This document shows positions 55,797-64,000 of a DNA stretch of 64,000 bases, one piece after another; position 1 is the stretch's first letter; each line of letters starts with the position of its first letter. The DNA is from Sphingobacterium spiritivorum. Its GTDB lineage: Bacteria; Bacteroidota; Bacteroidia; Sphingobacteriales; Sphingobacteriaceae. The notes beneath the pieces are model-generated. The model searched no databases and was not told the origin of the DNA. It saw only the letters and a program-made list of their open reading frames with translations. Both the position numbers and the translations under genes were made by a program. The DNA is taken from the NCBI RefSeq assembly GCF_016724845.1, contig NZ_CP068082.1, forward strand, positions 2,728,001 through 2,792,000. The letters run 5' to 3'.

Positions 55797-56891
55797 ATGA
55801 TTTACAACAGAAAGAAATTTTTAACACTTTTTGCACAGACACTTGGGCTGATCGCTTGTCATTCGACAGTGCTTGGACAAATCTCTGTTTTAAAATTACG
55901 GGAATCAGCCTTTTCAAAAGGATTGAAATATATTGGCCGTGCATTGGAACTGGAAGGCTACTATGTGTGGTGCAGTTCACCGATCTATGCTAACGATGGT
56001 CAGGTGCATATATTCTTTTCCAGATGGAAACAGGAATTGGGAATGGGCGGCTGGCTCAAAGGATCAGAGATTGTACATGCGACAGCCTCTGCACCGGATC
56101 AGCCTTTTGTTGTAAAAGAAACAATACTTGCTCCGCGCGGAGCCGGTTACTGGGACGCTACTACTTGTCATAATCCTTCAATAAGCCAGTTCAATAATAC
56201 GTATTACCTCTATTATATGGGCAATTCTAACGGTAAGACCAATACCAAAAGAATAGGTCTGGCCACCGCTGAATCATTGGACGGACCCTGGAAGCGTACA
56301 GATCAGCCGATTTTAGAAGCAGGTGAAGAAGGTAGCTGGGATGACCATTGTACGACTAATCCTACAGTGATACAGAGAGCGGAGAAGGATTACTACCTTT
56401 TTTACAAATCCTGGAATACAGCCGATTATCTGGCAGGTAAAGGAGCAATACGCGGCAACCGTAAATATGGATTAGCTGTTGCTTCTTCCCCGGAGGGACC
56501 TTTTAAAAAGTATGCGCATAATCCTGTTATTGATTTCTCTGCAAAAGGAGGGAATGCGCAGTTTGAAGATGCTTTTGTCTGGATCGAAAAGGGAGTATTT
56601 TATATGATTGCCCGGGATATGGGTGTTCAGAGTCATGAAGACGGATTATTGATGCGATCTGCTGACGGTAAAAAGTGGTCCGAACCTGATCTGGCTTTTA
56701 AAGCTGTAACCGCTTATACCAAAGAAGGGCCTTATCCGGCATTTCTCAAACGTGTGGGCCGGCTGGAACGTCCCATGCTGCTGTTAAATAAAGAAAACAA
56801 GCCCGAGTGGCTGTTCGGAGCGTCTCAGGGAGGAAAATATAATACTTCTTCCGCAATGGTTTTCCGTTGTACATCAAACCAAATCTGGTAA
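55797..56891 (+). CDS. Secreted glycoside hydrolase of the five-bladed propeller type (GH43-like superfamily)
   Basis: A 364-residue exported protein. The N-terminus could be a lipoprotein signal (LIAC, Cys21) or a cleaved signal near VLGQ. The rest shows repeated blade features of the GH43/GH32/GH117 propeller group: IFFSRW, HNPSISQFNNTYYLYYMGN, GLATAESLDGPWKRTDQPI, TNPTVIQRAEKDYYLFYKSW and EDAFVWIEKGVFYMIARDMG. An acidic residue in the last repeat may be catalytic. It is predicted to trim side chains from pectin, but the exact linkage cannot be assigned. It is first in the operon that includes the GH28s. Confidence 0.75.
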   Translation: MIYNRKKFLTLFAQTLGLIACHSTVLGQISVLKLRESAFSKGLKYIGRALELEGYYVWCSSPIYANDGQVHIFFSRWKQELGMGGWLKGSEIVHATASAPDQPFVVKETILAPRGAGYWDATTCHNPSISQFNNTYYLYYMGNSNGKTNTKRIGLATAESLDGPWKRTDQPILEAGEEGSWDDHCTTNPTVIQRAEKDYYLFYKSWNTADYLAGKGAIRGNRKYGLAVASSPEGPFKKYAHNPVIDFSAKGGNAQFEDAFVWIEKGVFYMIARDMGVQSHEDGLLMRSADGKKWSEPDLAFKAVTAYTKEGPYPAFLKRVGRLERPMLLLNKENKPEWLFGASQGGKYNTSSAMVFRCTSNQIW

Positions 56892-56927
56892 TTTTTTCAA
56901 ATCGTAACCTATTAAAACAATTATATC

Positions 56928-58373
56928 ATGAACGTATTCAAATGTAATCCGAGAGACCTTGCTCCCAAAGCCATGCTGATGGGCATCCTTTTGGTATTTG
57001 TTTCATTCACAGCTTTTGCTACGTCAGACCCGAGCTGGGTGGACAAAGTAGGCGCAAGAAATTTTAAAGTCGGGAAGGCTGTTGTATATGCCAACGACTT
57101 TGGAGCCAGGGAAGATGGAATGACCATAAGCACAAAAGCTATTCAGCAGGCTATAGATGCCTGTGCAAAAAAAGGCGGAGGTAAGGTACAATTCCGTCCG
57201 GGCAAATACCTGACGGGTTCTATTTTTATTAAATCCGGTGTATTTCTGCATGTAGATGAAGGAGTAGAGCTCTTAGGTAGCCAGTCTTTGGAAGATTATC
57301 CTCAAATCAATACCCGTGTGGCAGGTATAGAAATGGTCTGGCCAGCGGCTCTTGTGAATATCAACGGGCAGCAAAAAGCCGGAATATCCGGAAAGGGAAT
57401 TATCAACGGACAGGGAAAGCCATTCTGGGATGCGTACTGGAAGCTGAGATCTGAATATGATAAGAAAGGATTGAGATGGATTGTGGATTATGATGCACAG
57501 CGTCCGCGCACTGTGATTGTAGACGGAAGTGAGGATATCATCATCAGAGACGTGACATTGAAACAAGCTGGTTTCTGGACGGTTCATTTGCTTTACTCTT
57601 CATATGTCACCGTGGACGGGATTATTATTAAGAATAATATTAATGGTATCGGTCCGAGTACAGACGGTATTGATATTGATTCCTCCAAATGGATCCGTAT
57701 ACAAAATGCAGACATAGATTGCAATGATGATAATTTCTGTATTAAATCCGGTCGTGACTGGGATGGCCTGCGGGTCAACAGACCGACCGAGTATGTCCTT
57801 ATCACTGATTGTATATCCCGTAAGGGAGATGGTCTGATTACCTTCGGAAGTGAGACTTCCGGTGGTATGCGCCACATTATTGCACGTAATCTCAAAGCAC
57901 ATGGTACTAAAGTTGGAATCCGTCTCAAATCAGCGCGAAACCGGGGTGGGGTCGTGGAAGATATTCTGCTCGAAAATATACAGATGGACAGTGTCAGAAC
58001 TGCATTTGAAGTTACTCCAAACTGGAATCCTTCTTACAGCTATTCCAAACTTCCGGCCGGATATGACATCAATAAAGTACCGGAGCATTGGAAAAAGATG
58101 GTGACTCCTGTAGAGCCTGCCAGCAAAGGAATTCCAACATTTCAGAACATACAGATCAAAAATGTCTTTGTGAAATTTGCACAACGTGCTATCAATGTGG
58201 ATGGTTTACAGGAAAATCCTTTACAAAAATTCAGCCTTGAAAATGTAGCTATTACTGCAAAGACAGCAGGCGTAATCCGTCATGCCAAAAACTGGCAGCT
58301 GAACAATGTAAAAGTAACTGCTCAGGATGGAACGAAGGTCGTACTTGAAGATACAGAGAATATTAACCTATAA
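56928..58373 (+). CDS. GH28 pectinase, variant active-site loop
   Basis: A 481-residue secreted right-handed beta-helix enzyme (signal peptide to about 32). GH28 landmarks: Asp246 in STDGIDID, Asp267-Asp268 in NDDNFCIKSG, and RLK at 332-334. The usual GHG loop with its catalytic-site His reads GDG (300-302) and is followed by FGSETSGG. GH28 includes polygalacturonases and rhamnogalacturonan hydrolases; the rhamnose operon next door and the changed loop lean toward rhamnogalacturonan or another non-standard uronic linkage. This is inference. Confidence 0.88.
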   Translation: MNVFKCNPRDLAPKAMLMGILLVFVSFTAFATSDPSWVDKVGARNFKVGKAVVYANDFGAREDGMTISTKAIQQAIDACAKKGGGKVQFRPGKYLTGSIFIKSGVFLHVDEGVELLGSQSLEDYPQINTRVAGIEMVWPAALVNINGQQKAGISGKGIINGQGKPFWDAYWKLRSEYDKKGLRWIVDYDAQRPRTVIVDGSEDIIIRDVTLKQAGFWTVHLLYSSYVTVDGIIIKNNINGIGPSTDGIDIDSSKWIRIQNADIDCNDDNFCIKSGRDWDGLRVNRPTEYVLITDCISRKGDGLITFGSETSGGMRHIIARNLKAHGTKVGIRLKSARNRGGVVEDILLENIQMDSVRTAFEVTPNWNPSYSYSKLPAGYDINKVPEHWKKMVTPVEPASKGIPTFQNIQIKNVFVKFAQRAINVDGLQENPLQKFSLENVAITAKTAGVIRHAKNWQLNNVKVTAQDGTKVVLEDTENINL

Positions 58374-58387
58374 GCCCGTAAACTAAC

Positions 58388-59809
58388 ATGAAGAATATAT
58401 TTAACCTCAATATCATAGCCGTTGCTGTCTGCATGCTGATCATGCACGCTGCATCTGCACAGGAAAAAGTCTGGACCGATGTTTCGCAGCCTTTACAGGA
58501 AATCGAAGCATTGCGAAAAATCATTGTCAGACCTACATTTAAAAATAAGGATTACAATATTGCTGACTTCGGAGCGAAAGGGGATGGTGTGACCAAGAAT
58601 ACAGAAGCTTTCCGGCTGGCTATAGAAAAATGTCATGCTGAAGGCGGAGGCAGAGTTGTGGTTCCTCACGGCGTTTTTCTGACAGGTGCTATTTACCTCA
58701 AAAGCAATGTCAATCTGCATCTCACAGATGGTACTACTATTTTGTTTAGTCGCGACAGTTCGGATTATCCTATTGTATTTACGCGTTGGGAAGGGATGGA
58801 ATGTATGAACTATTCTTCCTTTATCTATGCATATGGGGAAGAAAATATTGCGATCACAGGTAAGGGAACATTAGACGGAAACTCGGATAATGATAATTGG
58901 TGGTGGTGGTGCGGAGCCCGTAAATATGGATGGAACGAATCCAGAAGCGGAGAACAAAAACCTGCCAGAGCCAGACTGCATACGATGATGCATCAGGAAG
59001 TCGATGCTAAACAGCGGGTATTCGGAGACGGACAGTACCTAAGACCCAATTTTGTACAGCCTTACAACTGTAAAAATATCCTGATCGAAGATATTAAGAT
59101 GATCAATTCGCCGATGTGGAATCTGAATCCTGTATTGTGTGAAAACGTAACTATAGAACGCGTTAAAGTGATTAGTCATGGGCCAAATAATGACGGTTGT
59201 GATCCGGAAGCCTGTAAAAATGTACTTATAAAAGACTGTTATTTCGATACCGGAGATGATTGTATTGCGATCAAATCCGGAAGAGATGAGGACGGACGCA
59301 ATATCGGTCGTCCTGCTGAGAATCACATCATTGAAAATTGTATTATGAAAGACGGACACGGAGGTGTCGTTATCGGTAGCGAAATCGCTGGCGGAGCCCG
59401 TAATATTTATGCGCTGAATAATAAGATGGATAGTCCTAATCTGGACCGTATCCTTCGGTTGAAAACAAGCTCCAGTCGCGGAGGTATTATCGAAAATGTC
59501 TTTATGAAAGATGTAGAAGTAGGAACATATAAGGAAGCTGCTGTCAAATTCAATATGTTTTACGAAAAACCAGGTGATCATATCCCTACTATCCGCAATG
59601 TATGGGTAGAGAATATGCACGTTAAGAAAGGGGGTAAATATGCATTGATGTCGGCGGCATACGAAAGTTCACCCATTAAAAATTTCCGTATGGTCAATTG
59701 TGAGATCAATGGTGTGAAAGAACCGTATAAAGTGGATTATCTGGACAATATCATATTTGAAAATGTAATTATTAACGGCATAAAAACAGAGGCTCCTGCA
59801 GGAAAGTAG
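58388..59809 (+). CDS. GH28 polygalacturonase-like enzyme with complete active site
   Basis: A 473-residue secreted beta-helix enzyme (signal peptide about 1-24, ending in SAQ). All four GH28 motifs are complete: NDG at 268-270, GDDC with Asp290-Asp291, GHG at 323-325 (His324), and RLK at 357-359. The opening NIADFGAKGDGVTKNTEAF is typical. WWWWCG near 171-176 is a surface-exposed tryptophan run that may bind substrate. The pattern is closest to exo-polygalacturonase types. It lies 14 nt after the first GH28 and 2 nt before the DUF4450 gene. Confidence 0.92.
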   Translation: MKNIFNLNIIAVAVCMLIMHAASAQEKVWTDVSQPLQEIEALRKIIVRPTFKNKDYNIADFGAKGDGVTKNTEAFRLAIEKCHAEGGGRVVVPHGVFLTGAIYLKSNVNLHLTDGTTILFSRDSSDYPIVFTRWEGMECMNYSSFIYAYGEENIAITGKGTLDGNSDNDNWWWWCGARKYGWNESRSGEQKPARARLHTMMHQEVDAKQRVFGDGQYLRPNFVQPYNCKNILIEDIKMINSPMWNLNPVLCENVTIERVKVISHGPNNDGCDPEACKNVLIKDCYFDTGDDCIAIKSGRDEDGRNIGRPAENHIIENCIMKDGHGGVVIGSEIAGGARNIYALNNKMDSPNLDRILRLKTSSSRGGIIENVFMKDVEVGTYKEAAVKFNMFYEKPGDHIPTIRNVWVENMHVKKGGKYALMSAAYESSPIKNFRMVNCEINGVKEPYKVDYLDNIIFENVIINGIKTEAPAGK

Positions 59810-59811
59810 AG

Positions 59812-62800
59812 ATGAGATTCAGAAAGATACATATTGTTGGATTATTGGTGACGGGGGCTTCCTTGTGGGTTCCTGTTGCCTTTAGTCAAACAGCAGATTA
59901 CTGGCATGGAAAAGAGCGGACCTTACATTACCGTCCTGACGGTCAGGATATCGTACTGGTAAAAGGTACACGTAAGTTTAATCGTGCTTTGTATGGTACG
60001 AATACGGCCTTTCGCGTAGAAGCAGGAGATCGTCCCGAATTTGCCTTGTATATGCCCGGTATGGGCGGCAATCTGCAGTTTGTGCTCCAATCGGGTGACA
60101 AAATGATCCGGTTTGATGACCTTACACTGGCAGATGTACGTTATGCTTCCGGAAGTATGGTCTATACGATCAATGACAACGTTTTGGGCGGAGGACAATT
60201 GCAGATCACCGTATTGGCTCAGGCAGATGAAGAGGGGATGATCGTAGAGGTGAACTCCAAAAATGTGCCTGACGGAATAGCATTGATCGCTGTTTACGGA
60301 GGTGCAAGTGGAAAAACATTCAGTCGTGCCGGAGATATAGGAGCAGACCCGGAATCGAGTTTTTATCTGTTGCCGGAGTACTGTGAACATAATACCTATC
60401 AGATCAATAAAAATAACTTTCAGGTATCCTACCCCAATAAAAAGGGAGAACTGCAATATCTGGCCGGATCATTTTCCGGAAAACCGGAGGTCAGACTGAT
60501 TAATGCCTCTGCGTTGAAAGATGTGGATCAGTTGTGGACCAGTAAGGCTTCAACAACTCCGGCGATAGCCGCAAAATATAAACTGAATCAAACTGCAACT
60601 GCCTATGTTGCTATTCAACGAGGACAAGGCAAAGGAGCAAAAGCACCTCAGCTCTCTCTCCAGAAACTGTTTGATCAAAGTAAAAATAAAGTACAGACCT
60701 TAGCCGGACGTATACGGTTACATACACCGGATGAGCATATCAATACGGTCGGAAGTGCGCTTGTGCTTGCTGCAGACGGAATATGGGAATCGCCTACCTA
60801 TTTGCATGGTGCTGTCGCCTGGCGGATGCGGCTGAATGCCTGGAGAGGTGCATATGTGGCCAATCCCTTGGGATGGAATGACCGTGCAGAAGCCCATTTC
60901 AGAAGTTATGTCAATTCACAGGTTACAGAACCCGCAGTAGGAAAAGTTATAGCAGACACCGCACTTAATATTGCCCGGCATCTGGAAAAAATGGGTACGG
61001 CCATGTTCTCAAGTGGCTATATCTCCCGTAATCCGAATAACAATACGGTACCGCATCATTATGATATGAATCTGGTCTTCTTCGATCAGCTGTTTACACA
61101 TTTTCAGTATACCGGAGACCGGACCTTCCTGAAAGAAGTCTGGCCGGCTATCAAGAGACATCTCGCCTGGGAAAAGCGGAATTTTGATATGGACGGAGAT
61201 GGATTATACGATGCCTACTGTGCTATTTGGGCCAGTGATGGTTTGCAATATTCAGGAGGAGGAGTTACTCATACTTCAGCTTACAATTACCGGGGCAATA
61301 TGATGGCTGCCCGATTAGCAAAAGTGATGGGGGAAGACCCTGCTCCGTATGCTCGGGAAGCGGAGAAGATCAGGAAGGCTTTACTGGCGAAGCTTTGGAT
61401 CAGGGACAAAGGTTATTTTGCAGAATTTAAGGATTTACTAGGCGAACAGTTGCTACATGATCAGCCCGGAGTATGGACGATCTACCATGCATTGGATGGA
61501 CGGTTTATGGATTCGTTTCAGGCCTATCAGGCATTACGTTATATAGATGATTATATTCCTCATATTCCTGTTCGTGTGGCTGATGTGAAAGATCAGGGCT
61601 TGTATACCTTATCCACAACAAACTGGCAACCCTATACCTGGTCAGTCAACAATGTGGCTTTGGCAGAGAATCTGCAGACAGCACTGGCCTATTGGCAGGC
61701 CGGTAGAGAAGGGAAAGCTTTTGAACTCTGGAAAAGTAATCTTGTAGAAAGCATGTTCTACGGAGCCAGTCCGGGTAATTTTCAGCAGCTTTCGTTCTAT
61801 GATGGAGAACGGGGTGAATTGTACCGGGATTTTGCAGATCCCATCGGAGTAGCTTCCAGAACTCTTTTTGAAGGCTTGTACGGGATTTTACCGGATGCAT
61901 TAGCAGATACGCTGACTATACAGCCGGGCTTGCCTGGATGCTGGGAGTACAGTACATTAGAAAGTCCGAATATTGATTTTGACTTTAAACTCCATAACAA
62001 TGTGGAACACTATACGATCAGGCCTAAATTTCAGCAGAAGATGAACCTAAAACTGGTCCTGAAAGCCAGAAAAGCCGGCATCCTGTCGCTATCTGTTAAC
62101 GGAATAGCAACGCCATGGAAAATGGTTGAAAATGCTGTAGGAGCAGCCAAAATAGAAATTGTTCCGGCAAAAGCGGATCATTACGATGTTCAGATCCGAT
62201 GGGCAGATCAGGCATTCGAAAATATCAGTTATTCGCAGACCTCTTTAGCAGATACACATCTGTCTTTACAATCCGGTAAAGCCCAAATTATGGAGATAAA
62301 TGATCCGCAGGGACTGCTCGAAAGTCAGGATATAAGTAAAGGCACATTTCAGTTTAAAGCAAAGCGCAACCGGGGAACTTTCTTTGTAAAGGTGAAACAA
62401 CAGGATTTCAGCTGGTGGCAACCTGTGGATGTGCGTATTGCTGAACCGCTGGCGCTCACCGTAAAAGAAGATCCGGATCAAACATCCGTAACGCTGACGA
62501 TGACAAATCAATCCGGAAAAGCGGTTGAGGGAATTTTGTTTATAGATCAGAAACAAGTACAGTCTGTTCAACTGGCTCAAAAGGAAACCCGCAATGTAGT
62601 GTTGCCGATGACCGTATTCCAATCAGGGACAAATACCCTTCAGCTCATGGAAAAAATGGATACACTCGGATCCGTTCAGTATAGCAATTGGACGTTGCCC
62701 TTAGCAGCTAAAGTCGAGGTTGTCGATCTGAAACCCTATTTTAACGATGCTGTTACGCAGCTTTTCCAGAATAAATACTGGAGTCCGCGTCCCGCCTCTC

Positions 62801-63429
62801 CTACATTGCAGCTACCTGTTCAGGGTATCGGAAACTGGTGCTATCCGAATACGACAGCAACTATTGATGATGCCGGATTACGTGCTGCGTCTGTTAACGG
62901 AGTTTTCAACCTGCCAAATGGATTGTCTTTCGGCATCTCAGCTGCTAAAGGAAATAATATCCTTTTCACTTCACAGTGGGATAATTTCCCGACAGAAAAA
63001 GCAATTCCGCTGTCAGGCAAAGCTAAACATGCCTACTTCCTGATGGCCGGTTCGACCAACCCTATGCAAAGTCAGCTGGTCAACGCCATCATACAGATAC
63101 AGTATAGAGATGGAACGACGGCAGAACTTGCCTTGCGTAATCCTGAAAACTGGTGGCCCGTAGAACAGGATTTTTCAGAGGATCCCTATGCGTTCGTATT
63201 GAAACAGGATCGTCCGCTCAGGGTACATCTGAAAACGGGAAAAGTAGTCAAAGGAGGAGAAGCGAAATATGTAGAAATAAAAGGATTTACAAAACGGGGC
63301 ATTGACGGAGGAGCCGCAACTGTACTGGATCTGCCCCTGGATGCTAGAAAAGAACTCAAAAGTCTCAAACTTAAAACGATTGCCAATGATGTCGTTGTAG
63401 GATTGATGGGGGTAAGTCTGTTGCGCTAA
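59812..63429 (+). CDS. Large secreted DUF4450-type protein with an (alpha/alpha)6 glycosidase-like core
   Basis: A 1205-residue exported protein (signal peptide ending near FSQ). The start, DYWHGKERTLHYRPDG followed by RALYGTNTAFRVEAGDRPEFALYMPGMGG, matches the DUF4450 proteins of Bacteroidota. The middle (about 320-690) looks like a six-hairpin barrel: LHGAVAWRMRLNAWRGAYVANPLGWNDRAEAHF, AIWASDGLQYSGGGVTHTSAYNYRG and PYTWSVNNVALAE. The C-terminal 500 residues are beta-rich accessory domains. The reaction is not established to my knowledge; a glycosidase acting on pectin is inferred from fold and neighbours. It begins 2 nt after the GH28. Confidence 0.8.
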   Translation: MRFRKIHIVGLLVTGASLWVPVAFSQTADYWHGKERTLHYRPDGQDIVLVKGTRKFNRALYGTNTAFRVEAGDRPEFALYMPGMGGNLQFVLQSGDKMIRFDDLTLADVRYASGSMVYTINDNVLGGGQLQITVLAQADEEGMIVEVNSKNVPDGIALIAVYGGASGKTFSRAGDIGADPESSFYLLPEYCEHNTYQINKNNFQVSYPNKKGELQYLAGSFSGKPEVRLINASALKDVDQLWTSKASTTPAIAAKYKLNQTATAYVAIQRGQGKGAKAPQLSLQKLFDQSKNKVQTLAGRIRLHTPDEHINTVGSALVLAADGIWESPTYLHGAVAWRMRLNAWRGAYVANPLGWNDRAEAHFRSYVNSQVTEPAVGKVIADTALNIARHLEKMGTAMFSSGYISRNPNNNTVPHHYDMNLVFFDQLFTHFQYTGDRTFLKEVWPAIKRHLAWEKRNFDMDGDGLYDAYCAIWASDGLQYSGGGVTHTSAYNYRGNMMAARLAKVMGEDPAPYAREAEKIRKALLAKLWIRDKGYFAEFKDLLGEQLLHDQPGVWTIYHALDGRFMDSFQAYQALRYIDDYIPHIPVRVADVKDQGLYTLSTTNWQPYTWSVNNVALAENLQTALAYWQAGREGKAFELWKSNLVESMFYGASPGNFQQLSFYDGERGELYRDFADPIGVASRTLFEGLYGILPDALADTLTIQPGLPGCWEYSTLESPNIDFDFKLHNNVEHYTIRPKFQQKMNLKLVLKARKAGILSLSVNGIATPWKMVENAVGAAKIEIVPAKADHYDVQIRWADQAFENISYSQTSLADTHLSLQSGKAQIMEINDPQGLLESQDISKGTFQFKAKRNRGTFFVKVKQQDFSWWQPVDVRIAEPLALTVKEDPDQTSVTLTMTNQSGKAVEGILFIDQKQVQSVQLAQKETRNVVLPMTVFQSGTNTLQLMEKMDTLGSVQYSNWTLPLAAKVEVVDLKPYFNDAVTQLFQNKYWSPRPASPTLQLPVQGIGNWCYPNTTATIDDAGLRAASVNGVFNLPNGLSFGISAAKGNNILFTSQWDNFPTEKAIPLSGKAKHAYFLMAGSTNPMQSQLVNAIIQIQYRDGTTAELALRNPENWWPVEQDFSEDPYAFVLKQDRPLRVHLKTGKVVKGGEAKYVEIKGFTKRGIDGGAATVLDLPLDARKELKSLKLKTIANDVVVGLMGVSLLR

Positions 63430-63471
63430 ACCATCAGCTCCGCAGCAGGAGACAAAATATAAAACTAAAAA

Positions 63472-64000
63472 ATGTTAAAGATAAAAGCTATGAAAATCAA
63501 TTTGGGGATAATGCTGTCAAGACTGACTACAGCAGTCGTTTTGATGACGGTACCTTTTGCTGTACAACATACCGATGCACAGCAAAAGGATACCAAAATT
63601 GATCGTAAGAAAGTGGTTATGCGCCACAATGTTCAGAATACACAGTTAGATACTTTATCTTCTCTTACTATTGGTAACGGTAAATTTGCCTTTACTGTAG
63701 ATGCTACAGGATTACAGACTTTTCCCGAATTGTATAAAGGAGGTGTGTCATTAGGGACGCAGTCAGAATGGGGATGGGATACTTTTCCGAATACGGGCAA
63801 TTATAAATTTGAAGAAACGCTAAAAGCCTATGACTTTAATAATGAAGGCAGACAGGCACTCTATAGTATCCAATGGAAAGATGGCGGAAGAAACAGTGAA
63901 GCCACTAATTATTTTCGGGAAAATCAGCATCGTCTGCAACTGGGGAATGTCGGATTAGAGATTACAAAGAAAAACGGACAACCAGTGCAAGCATCAGATA
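63472..64000 (+). CDS. Start of another secreted glycosidase-like protein, 3' end beyond window
   Basis: The frame is open from the ATG at 63472 to the last base (176 codons). An internal ATG at 63490 is an alternative start. A signal peptide ends near DAQ (residues about 1-38). Then comes LSSLTIGNGKFAFTVDATGLQTFPELYKGGVSLGTQSEWGWDTFPN, a beginning that I associate with large six-hairpin glycosidase-like proteins of unknown specificity. It lies 42 nt after the DUF4450 gene and belongs to the same operon. The class cannot be fixed without the missing catalytic part. Confidence 0.7.
   Translation, partial: MLKIKAMKINLGIMLSRLTTAVVLMTVPFAVQHTDAQQKDTKIDRKKVVMRHNVQNTQLDTLSSLTIGNGKFAFTVDATGLQTFPELYKGGVSLGTQSEWGWDTFPNTGNYKFEETLKAYDFNNEGRQALYSIQWKDGGRNSEATNYFRENQHRLQLGNVGLEITKKNGQPVQASD

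Noticed and set aside
59039..59620. Long minus-strand frame (193 codons) inside the second GH28 gene
   Set aside because: The plus strand encodes all GH28 motifs across this stretch; the antisense frame is a by-product.

Overview
The window looks like chromosomal DNA of a Bacteroidota bacterium, most likely Sphingobacteriaceae (Sphingobacterium/Pedobacter type). The evidence is a SusC/SusD pair, secreted pectin-type glycoside hydrolases and lipoproteins, a near-consensus Bacteroidota promoter (TTTTG-N19-TATTTTTG) in front of atpDC, few purine-rich ribosome binding sites, a two-gene atpDC operon apart from the other ATP synthase genes, and the long Bacteroidota/animal form of urocanase. No phage, insertion sequence, CRISPR array, tRNA or rRNA was seen.

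Layout. 1-13.2 kb is housekeeping: the 3' part of ahcY, an NAD-precursor salvage pair (pnuC, nadR-type kinase), a YkuK-type RNase H-like gene, upp, uvrB, two unknown lipoproteins, proBA with a small unknown gene, and a secreted M60 metallopeptidase. 13.3-20.2 kb holds a divergent LysR regulator and the histidine-degradation operon hutHIUG, with a helically phased set of TTATCAA/TTGATAA boxes between them. 20.3-24.1 kb is a class Ib ribonucleotide reductase operon (thioredoxin-like nrdH, nrdI, nrdE, nrdF; minus strand). 24.6-25.2 kb is a DUF2911 protein. 25.4-39.6 kb is one long minus-strand branched-chain amino acid operon, ilvE-ilvD-ilvB-ilvN-dinB-ilvC-leuC-leuD-ABC-leuB-leuA-ilvA, which contains two genes of no obvious biosynthetic role (a DinB-fold protein and a tandem ABC ATPase). 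40.0-41.8 kb is atpDC.

42.5-64 kb is a carbohydrate region. A SusC/SusD pair is followed, after an opposite-strand membrane coiled-coil gene, by a complete L-rhamnose operon: symporter, fused aldolase/dehydrogenase, isomerase, kinase and FMN-dependent lactate dehydrogenase, which takes rhamnose to DHAP plus pyruvate. After a terminator comes a secreted-enzyme operon with a GH43-superfamily-like propeller, two GH28 pectinases, a 1205-residue DUF4450-type protein, and the start of another secreted protein that runs off the window. Together these suggest growth on rhamnose-containing pectin (rhamnogalacturonan).

Most ordinary genes here are textbook. The less expected material is in the gaps. 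Nearly every intercistronic gap above about 80 nt inside an operon carries a stem-loop, the best being between nrdE and nrdF. Others are an asymmetric tandem ABC ATPase inside the leu operon, an Ile/Leu-rich upstream ORF before ilvE, a G+C-rich island flanked by an 11-bp direct repeat upstream of susC, and the poorly characterised large glycosidase-like genes at the right end. I did not find a clear defence, toxin or mobile system.
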